Below, piece after piece: positions 1 to 4,268 of a stretch of DNA of 10,233 nt. The translations under genes were made by a program, and so were the position numbers. The stretch lies in contig DATKDU010000534.1 in assembly GCA_035512595.1 (NCBI GenBank), positions 1 through 10,233 of the forward strand, in the 5' to 3' direction. Each line of letters starts with the position of its first letter. Position 1 is the first letter of the stretch. Source of the DNA: DATKDU01 sp035512595. Lineage in GTDB: Bacteria > Planctomycetota > Planctomycetia > Pirellulales > Pirellulaceae. The notes under the pieces were generated by a model. That model was not told the DNA's origin and ran no database searches. It saw nothing but the letters and a program-made list of their open reading frames with translations.

Positions 1-1
1 C

Positions 2-118
2 CCGGCCCGAGGCGTCTGGTACTGCGACCCGTGCGGCGAGGGCGGCGACGGGATTCGGCTGCTGATGAGGGCTCGCGGGCTGTTTTTTGTGGACGCGGTG
101 CGCGAGCTGGCCGCGTGA
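2..118 (+). CDS. C-terminal fragment of a CHC2-type (DnaG-like) zinc-binding protein, 5' end outside window
   Basis: Only the last 38 codons are visible, in one open frame to a TGA at 116-118. They contain WYCDPCGEGGDGIRLLM, followed by a helix ending VDAVRELAA. This matches the second half of the CHC2 zinc-binding domain of bacterial primases: a CxxC pair (residues 8 and 11 of the fragment), a GGD turn, then a hydrophobic helix and an 'F..AV..LA' helix. In DnaG this domain is N-terminal and recognises template DNA. Here the protein stops right after it, so this is either a stand-alone CHC2 protein, of the kind found on mobile elements, or a protein with the finger at its C-terminus. The first Cys/His pair lies outside the window. 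Codon bias is strongly GC-rich. The stop lies 275 bp before the first attC site, so it is not clear that this gene belongs to that cassette. The family is fairly secure; the role is unknown. Confidence 0.6.
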   Translation, partial: PARGVWYCDPCGEGGDGIRLLMRARGLFFVDAVRELAA

Positions 119-392
119 ACCTGCGACGCCGTATCACACACACGCGTTGAGGCCGCCGTGATCGGCGAGGTTCTGGGGGCACAAGAGCCCCGCCAGCACA
201 AAGGTCTACGCTCGGTTTCAGCCTGGCGCCGCTCGGGGGGCGTTGGAGGAGCATGCGACCAGGCTTGCGGCGGTCGCCGGGCTCGAGAGTCGCTAGGAGT
301 GCGCCGCCGAGCACGCGCGTGCGCGCGCGCGGCGGAGTTTTCGCCGGAGGCCTGGTTGCCTCGATGGCTCAGAGGATGCTCAACCGAGGGCA
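119..392. other. Gene-poor spacer before the first attC site
   Basis: I find no convincing gene on either strand. The open frames here are arginine/alanine-rich translations of GC-rich DNA with no motif and no good ribosome binding site. A small hairpin (GGGGC at 176-180, GCCCC at 187-191) could follow the CHC2 gene but has no T-run. Positions 311-331 are a perfect 21-nt alternating purine-pyrimidine (GC-rich) run. No GTTRRRY cassette boundary is present, so the cassette that owns the attC at 393 must begin left of the window or at an unrecognised site. Confidence 0.5.
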
Positions 393-510
393 GTCTAACG
401 AGCGTTTGCTCTTGTCGCGCAAGGGCTTGGGTGATCCGGACCACTCGGCTTGCACCTCGCGGTCCGGCACTGCATCGTGAGCGCGCAAGAGAAACGCAAG
501 GTCGTTAGGT
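393..510 (+). other. attC site 1 (integron recombination site, 118 bp)
   Basis: The site begins with GTCTAAC (393-399), which fits the R'' core RYYYAAC, and ends with GTTAGGT (504-510), which fits the R' core GTTRRRY. Inside, GCGTTT-g-CTCTTG-t-CGCGC (402-420) is complementary to GCGCG-CAAGAG-AAACGC (482-498), leaving G408 and T415 unpaired on the left arm. Paired inner arms with a few extra bases on one side are the known signature of attC, which the integrase recombines as a folded single strand. CTAACGA (395-401) also pairs with TCGTTAG (502-508). The recombination point would be between G504 and T505. The site belongs to the cassette on its left. This is read directly from the sequence; no covariance model was run. 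Confidence 0.87.
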
Positions 511-1483
511 GACACTCGCATTGTGAACGGCGCATGAGCTACGGCAAGTACACCGTCATCTACGACAAAAACGGCGTTGACTACAAGCTCACGCGGATCT
601 GGTTTGGCGCGGACGGTTCGTACTACGTGACGTCCCCATATCATCCCGACAAGCGAGCATTCCTGATGAAGATCAGAGTGAACTACTCGCTTGATGAGAT
701 GACTGTCCCCTTTGAGGATGCGATTGACACCGCATCACTCGACGAGGACGAGCAGAGGCTAAAGCTATCCCATCATCCTGACGGCTTTGTTCAGTTCTCC
801 GGCGAGGGGGTCCTTTCGGGCCGCGATGCGCACGGAGTGCCGCGCGGCATGGGTGTTGTAAGCTGGCCATTAGACATGCCGGTGCCAGGGCCGGCGATTG
901 TGTTGCTCGTGCGCAATATCGAGGGCTTTGAACAAGCACCCTCACGTCCTTCCGACGCTCTCGTGTTCTCAGACAACGAGATCTGCGCCGTGCCTGGGGC
1001 AGACACCCTCCATCTTGAAGGTCACTACTTCCCGAGTCCCTGGCGACGGTTTGTTCGCTTTGACGCAGACGGGGCTCCAACGATCTCGGTGCTCCATCCT
1101 GCTGGCGCGATCTTAAGGCTCAAGGTGATCTTCGCATCTGCTCGATGCGCTCGTGACGGATTCATCGGCCTGGAGCTTTATACGGATCGGAGCTCTGACG
1201 ATTTCCCGGATGGTCCTAGCTTTGCCCTCACTGGCCCGACCGGCGACGTTCGCAGGAACCTTGAGGGCCAGGTCACTGCAACGAGCATTCAGTGCATGTA
1301 CCCGCGTGGCGATCTGGTCGCTCAGCGCATTCTCGACTACCGCATGCCGGAGATCGCCTCGTAGGTGTCACCTAACGAACGCATGCAGCAGTCACGTAGA
1401 CTTAAGCAGCCGTTGCACGCCCGGAGAGGTTCCGCGCAGACTGGTGTACCCACGCCTGGACGGGCCAGCTGATGCGAACAGCG
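505..1483 (+). mobile_element. Complete integron gene cassette (979 bp, one gene)
   Basis: The element runs from the cleavage point in the GTTAGGT core (504/505) to the one in the GTTAGAC core (1483/1484). Its left end, TTAGGT, is the exact complement of the core of its own R'' box ACCTAAC (1370-1376), as expected of a cassette whose circular form re-forms attC from its two ends. The complementarity extends to 14 bp (502-515 against 1365-1378). It holds one gene reading toward its attC with almost no other sequence, the standard compact layout. No promoter is evident, so expression probably depends on an upstream promoter. No integron integrase gene lies in the window. Confidence 0.85.
534..1364 (+). 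CDS. Cassette-encoded protein of unknown function, 276 aa
   Basis: The ATG lies 29 bp after the cassette boundary and the TAG ends 5 bp before the attC core, so the gene fills the cassette. No strong ribosome binding site precedes it. The product appears soluble: I see no signal peptide or membrane segment. It looks beta-rich, with many alternating aromatic and hydrophobic residues. Residues about 75-110 form a distinctive block (KLSHHPDGFVQFSGEG, then SGRD, HGVPRGMGVVSW), with paired histidines and a run of Gly/Ser turns that looks conserved rather than random. Other notable segments are LEGHYFPSPWRRF (161-173) and GFIGLELY (209-216). I recognise no named domain, catalytic triad or nucleotide-binding loop. 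Cassette genes are often adaptive or anti-phage, but that is context only. The gene itself is well supported by length, codon use and boundaries; the function is open. Confidence 0.87.
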   Translation: MSYGKYTVIYDKNGVDYKLTRIWFGADGSYYVTSPYHPDKRAFLMKIRVNYSLDEMTVPFEDAIDTASLDEDEQRLKLSHHPDGFVQFSGEGVLSGRDAHGVPRGMGVVSWPLDMPVPGPAIVLLVRNIEGFEQAPSRPSDALVFSDNEICAVPGADTLHLEGHYFPSPWRRFVRFDADGAPTISVLHPAGAILRLKVIFASARCARDGFIGLELYTDRSSDDFPDGPSFALTGPTGDVRRNLEGQVTATSIQCMYPRGDLVAQRILDYRMPEIAS

Positions 1484-1489
1484 TTAGAC
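1370..1489 (+). other. attC site 2 (integron recombination site, 120 bp)
   Basis: The R'' core is ACCTAAC (1370-1376) and the R' core is GTTAGAC (1483-1489). The inner arms are GCAT-g-CAGC (1381-1389) and GCTGATGC (1468-1475), which pair perfectly except for the extra G1385 on the left arm. This is the same asymmetry seen in attC site 1. Between the arms the sequence is unlike attC 1, as is usual for attC sites from different cassettes. The site closes the cassette at 505-1483, and its R' core opens the next cassette at 1484. The long open frame running through it from 1153 is therefore not coding before about 1579. Confidence 0.86.
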
Positions 1490-1578
1490 GGCATGTCCTA
1501 CCAAGCTGTTTGGCTGACCTCTGGCTTTATTCGGTTCGACCGTTCAAAGCTCTCCTCACGCACACGCGCGTCGTTGCC

Positions 1579-2610
1579 ATGAATCGATACAGAATTCACG
1601 CGCACCAGTTCTTTTCGCGGGAGATAGTACCACCGCAGCAACTCGGCTTGCGCCGGACCTCACCTCGCCAGCGGCCGGAAGTCGTCTATGAGTTCGAGGT
1701 CGTCTTTGAGTCAAAGCCCTTTGAGACGAATTTCGCGCAGTTTGTCGCAACTCGGCCGGACATCGGTGCGCACCAGTTTATAGATCAGGATGTTGACTTT
1801 TACTTGACTCGGCGTTGGCCGTATTGCCTGTCGATGCGAGGGACGGTCAATACCTTTGGCGACATGGGCAACCTTCTGCCATTTGCACGTAAACTCCTTT
1901 GGACCCCTAAGGACCCAGTTCATAGCTCCTTGCTCGCGGCTGACCAGCTCGCCACCACACTCGGGTACCGCCGAGAGTTCATTTATCGCAGGACGTTCGA
2001 TATCGACGGAAACCGGGTCCCGAGCATGGCAAGGACGTACGCCTCGACGGAAGTTGGCGAGCCCGTCGGCCCAGGTGTCGTCACTTTGCCCGACGTAAAC
2101 GGGACGGAGAATGAGAACGAATTTGTGTGGAGTCAGATACTTCCATTTCCTAATCGCACCACTATCGCTCAAGACAGAGGTAGAATTGCCGAGATCGGTT
2201 CCGCGCTAAAGCGCCACTATAACGGCTACAACGAGCTCAAGGATGCACGACGCCACGTGAATAATGGGGAAATTAAGGCGGGCGTCCGTTCTGCCGCTTC
2301 CGCTGTCGATGCAGTGTTGCGATTTTATTGCTCCCTTTGGGGCACGGGGGCTCCACCAGCTCACTTGCCCTTTGATGAAAAGATCGAGCATGTTTTGCGA
2401 ACTGCTGGACGACCTTCGTACCGTGCGGTGAGACCGCGTGCTCTTGACTCCCTGCTCTACCTCTACCGCTGCCGGAACTCTATGCACGAAGGCGACTGTT
2501 ACTATTCGGACAATGCCGAAACCCGAATTCAGGTTCAGACAGCGGCGCAACTTTCTCTGTTTGTCGAGGACACCGAAGAGTTCGTATTGTGGATCGACGC
2601 ACTTGCGTAG
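1579..2610 (+). CDS. Cassette-encoded protein with HEPN-like C-terminal region, 343 aa
   Basis: ATG 1579 is chosen because upstream in-frame sequence runs back into attC 2. It gives a 90-nt leader and no strong ribosome binding site. Residues 1-190 are unrecognised, with many aromatic and basic residues and no membrane segment. Residues about 200-343 look all-helical. A helix at 216-250 has the 'A...G...A...A..AV...LR' spacing typical of HEPN folds and of the C-terminal domain of abortive-infection proteins. PFDEKIEHVL (264-273) follows, then LYLYRCRNSMHEGD (293-306). That last segment resembles the HEPN RNase motif Rx4-6H, reading R297 to H303, although from R299-N300 the spacing to H303 is one residue short of the common RNxxxH form. 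HEPN proteins are often RNases in toxin or phage-defence systems. A ribonuclease defence role is an inference from fold-like pattern and cassette context; a non-catalytic HEPN is equally possible. Confidence 0.85.
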   Translation: MNRYRIHAHQFFSREIVPPQQLGLRRTSPRQRPEVVYEFEVVFESKPFETNFAQFVATRPDIGAHQFIDQDVDFYLTRRWPYCLSMRGTVNTFGDMGNLLPFARKLLWTPKDPVHSSLLAADQLATTLGYRREFIYRRTFDIDGNRVPSMARTYASTEVGEPVGPGVVTLPDVNGTENENEFVWSQILPFPNRTTIAQDRGRIAEIGSALKRHYNGYNELKDARRHVNNGEIKAGVRSAASAVDAVLRFYCSLWGTGAPPAHLPFDEKIEHVLRTAGRPSYRAVRPRALDSLLYLYRCRNSMHEGDCYYSDNAETRIQVQTAAQLSLFVEDTEEFVLWIDALA

Positions 2611-2643
2611 AAGAGCGCCCCTGCGTGAGATCATGAAGGACCG

Positions 2644-2700
2644 ATGACCGAGTTCGAACGACCCCAGTTCCACGTGGAGGGACGCAAGCGCTGGCCGTGA
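2644..2700 (+). CDS. Possible 18-codon leader ORF coupled to the next gene
   Basis: ATG 2644 opens a frame encoding MTEFERPQFHVEGRKRWP and ending at TGA 2698-2700. An AAGGA stands only 3 nt before the ATG, which is closer than ideal. Its stop overlaps the GTG start of the following gene in a GTGA arrangement, which commonly couples translation. The peptide matches nothing I know. It may be a true leader, the remnant of a longer gene, or chance; it is listed because it bears on the start of the next gene. Confidence 0.25.
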   Translation: MTEFERPQFHVEGRKRWP

Positions 2701-3275
2701 GCGCAGCCCGAAGGATCCGTGAGCTGTTTCAGGGCATCCAACGGCGAGGGGGCCTAGCGAGCACGTCCGACGTGGTGAGGATGTTCTCCCTGGCCCGGGA
2801 GCTCGCGGAGGGCCGGGGAGAGCTGAGACAGCTGCCTCATCTCAAGCTCTATGCAGACTGGACATTGCACCCCGAGCTACGATGGCGTCTCGCGCAGGAA
2901 GTGCTTGACCGGGTACGAGAAGTCACGGAGCGCCACTGGGAAGCCGACAGTAACCAGCTCGTTCCGGAAATCTCAAAGATTCTCAGTCTCAAGAGCCTCC
3001 GGGCTCAACTCCTCCAGCTCTTCCGTTCGGACGGTCTCCCGACTAGTCCTCTTGAGGACGATCGCGTGTGGTCAGGCATAGCCACGCTCCTGCTGCGAGA
3101 CCTCCTTGGGAAGCCTCTCGTCGGTTCTGAGTTCACCGAGGAGGAGCAGCGGACGGGGGTGGGAAGAACACCGCGACGGTTACGCCTCAAACAGCATCGA
3201 AAGACCGGCATGCTGATGTGGGAGATCGCCCTCGGCCCGCGCGTCACCTTTTCTGGTGAGCTGTGGGCGATGTGA
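2697..3275 (+). CDS. Conserved-looking hypothetical protein with a Y-x-DW-x2-H segment, 192 aa
   Basis: GTG 2697 is the first usual start after an in-frame stop at 2634-2636. A GGAGGG at 2676-2681 lies 15 nt upstream, rather far, so a CTG at 2691 with 9-nt spacing cannot be excluded. The product appears mostly helical and soluble. It shows an N-terminal helical pair (RIRELFQGIQRRGG, then VVRMFSLARELAEG), the segment LPHLKLYADWTLHPELRW (46-63), a helical middle, and a basic, beta-like C-terminus ending in FSGELWAM. The LKLYxDWxLH block and the later W (VWSGIATLLLRDLLG) recall a hypothetical family that I have seen scattered in accessory regions but cannot name. No catalytic signature is visible. 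It follows the HEPN-like gene by 86 bp on the same strand and may be co-transcribed. The coding call is fairly firm; the function is unknown. Confidence 0.75.
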   Translation: MSAARRIRELFQGIQRRGGLASTSDVVRMFSLARELAEGRGELRQLPHLKLYADWTLHPELRWRLAQEVLDRVREVTERHWEADSNQLVPEISKILSLKSLRAQLLQLFRSDGLPTSPLEDDRVWSGIATLLLRDLLGKPLVGSEFTEEEQRTGVGRTPRRLRLKQHRKTGMLMWEIALGPRVTFSGELWAM

Positions 3276-3304
3276 ACGAGGGCGGGCCGTCGGGCCCCCT
3301 CGTT
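3275..3304 (+). terminator. GC-rich hairpin just after the 192-aa gene (possible terminator)
   Basis: AACGAGGG (3275-3282) is the perfect complement of CCCTCGTT (3297-3304), and an inner GGCC pairing shortens the loop to GTCG with a 2-nt bulge. The hairpin begins at the last base of the stop codon, where an intrinsic terminator is expected. No T-run follows; instead there is a C-rich tract (3305-3320). It could be a high-GC terminator without a U-tract, or an mRNA-end stabiliser. Confidence 0.38.
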
Positions 3305-3526
3305 CCCGCCCCCGCCCCCCCGATCGGGCCCTTTTGGGGCCGGTCCCGCAGGGAGGGTTCTGCCAGCTCTGCCAGTATCAGCAGATGGCTGTCGCGAACC
3401 GGACCGAACTCCGCCCCGAGGCCTCCTATCTAAACCAGGGGGGATTCGCCCGACCCACGCCAGGCAAGTAGCTTTACGGGTTGAGCTTAGATGAAGCTCC
3501 GCTGTTCATCGTGCAGCTGGTAAGCC

Positions 3527-3868
3527 ATGGACCACGCGAAAGCGGACAGGGCGGAACCGCGCCGGGGCACCTCCGAGGAGGCGGTTCGGAAGCGGGTGGA
3601 TCGGTGGCTGGCGAGGGTCCTAGAAGAGTATCGTCGCTCGCCTGAGGGTCGGCGCCGAACCCGTAACTGGCGGCGGAGAAAGTGGCGTTGGCTTGACCCA
3701 GCAAATCCGCTCAATCAGCCGGTGTACGACTTCTGGTGCGCACACATCGGGAGAGTGCAAGGAGGCCGTCCTCCCGCTGCGAGACGCTGTACCAAGCGCC
3801 TCGGAAGCCGTCTTTGCTGGAATTGGCGGGAGGGTGAGAGCAACCGGTGCTGGAGGCATTCCCGCTGA
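3527..3868 (+). CDS. Small basic protein with C-terminal CCCH zinc-finger pattern, 113 aa
   Basis: ATG 3527 begins a frame of 113 codons without a clear ribosome binding site. The N-terminal part is a charged helix (EEAVRKRVDRWLARVLEEYR, 18-37) followed by a very basic patch (RRRTRNWRRRKWRW) and LDPANPLNQPVYDFW. The last 26 residues contain C88-x8-C97-x10-C108-x2-H111 with TKRLG after the first Cys and NRCWRH at the end. This closely parallels the 'C..KTR.G..C......G..RC..H' finger (often ending HGG) of many small phage, plasmid and island proteins. That agreement at the very C-terminus is the best evidence that the frame is real despite its high arginine content. Zinc and nucleic-acid binding are likely; the role is unknown. 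It stands alone, 251 bp after the 192-aa gene and convergent with res. Confidence 0.58.
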   Translation: MDHAKADRAEPRRGTSEEAVRKRVDRWLARVLEEYRRSPEGRRRTRNWRRRKWRWLDPANPLNQPVYDFWCAHIGRVQGGRPPAARRCTKRLGSRLCWNWREGESNRCWRHSR

Positions 3869-4268
3869 GGGCCTCGCAGAGGGGGCTCTTAGACGAATGA
3901 GCGAAGTAGCACCGCGGGCCGCGGCGCTAAGCTTTCGCGAGGGCGTTCGGATCCCCAGATGCTCGGTGATCTCCGCCTCTAGGAGCTGATTGGAAAGAGC
4001 CCGGCGGGCGGGGCTGGTGCGGGCAGGCCGTTGACGGCGCGGCGCGCCCGGCCAGACTCGCGGACTATCTCAAGTAGGGAAGCGGCGAGTGCGCTTTCGT
4101 CGCAGCTCGGAGCGGAGTCGGCGTAGGGAAGCGGCGAGTGCGCTTTCGTCGCAGCTCGGAGCGGAGTCGGCGGAATAGGGAGCGGGACGGACTCTAGCGA
4201 CCAAGTGCTGGACGTTTAGAAGGTCAAGCTCTGATTCTCGGTCAGACCACACAGGCGACCTCCGCAGG
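3869..4268. other. 400-bp intergenic region between convergent genes
   Basis: There is no supported gene on either strand. The region is very GC-rich, with short GGCGCGG/CGCCCGG runs around 4000-4060. Its main content is the 49-bp tandem repeat at 4075-4172. Transcription converges here from the small zinc-finger gene (+) and res (-), so terminators are expected, but I see no hairpin with a T-run on either strand. It could mark the boundary between the cassette-derived block and the restriction operon. Confidence 0.6.
4075..4172. repeat. Two perfect tandem copies of a 49-bp unit, each with an internal hairpin
   Basis: Unit 1 is 4075-4123 and unit 2 is 4124-4172; the two are identical at all 49 positions. 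The sequence after unit 2 (AATAGGGAGCGG) resembles the unit start only loosely. Within each unit CGAGTGCG (4086-4093 in unit 1) pairs with CGCA-g-CTCG (4101-4109), giving an 8-bp stem with one bulged G and a 7-nt loop. Exact identity implies a recent duplication or active homogenisation. There are no unique spacers, so this is not a CRISPR array. Confidence 0.97.

Noticed and set aside
158..508. Open frames of 116 and 75 codons across 158-508
   Set aside because: Both are arginine/alanine-rich with no motif and no ribosome binding site, and both run through the attC site. They look like open frames from GC-rich DNA.
1153..1578. 142-codon N-terminal extension of the HEPN-like gene
   Set aside because: It overlaps the end of the previous cassette gene and the whole of attC 2. 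A start at 1579 is consistent with the cassette layout.
3480..3486. GTTGAGC, which fits the GTTRRRY core, as a possible third attC end
   Set aside because: There is no RYYYAAC partner with paired inner arms 50-150 bp upstream; the nearest complement, GCTCAAC at 3003, is about 470 bp away inside a gene.
4075..4172. CRISPR array
   Set aside because: There are only two abutting copies with no unique spacers, and no cas genes are near.
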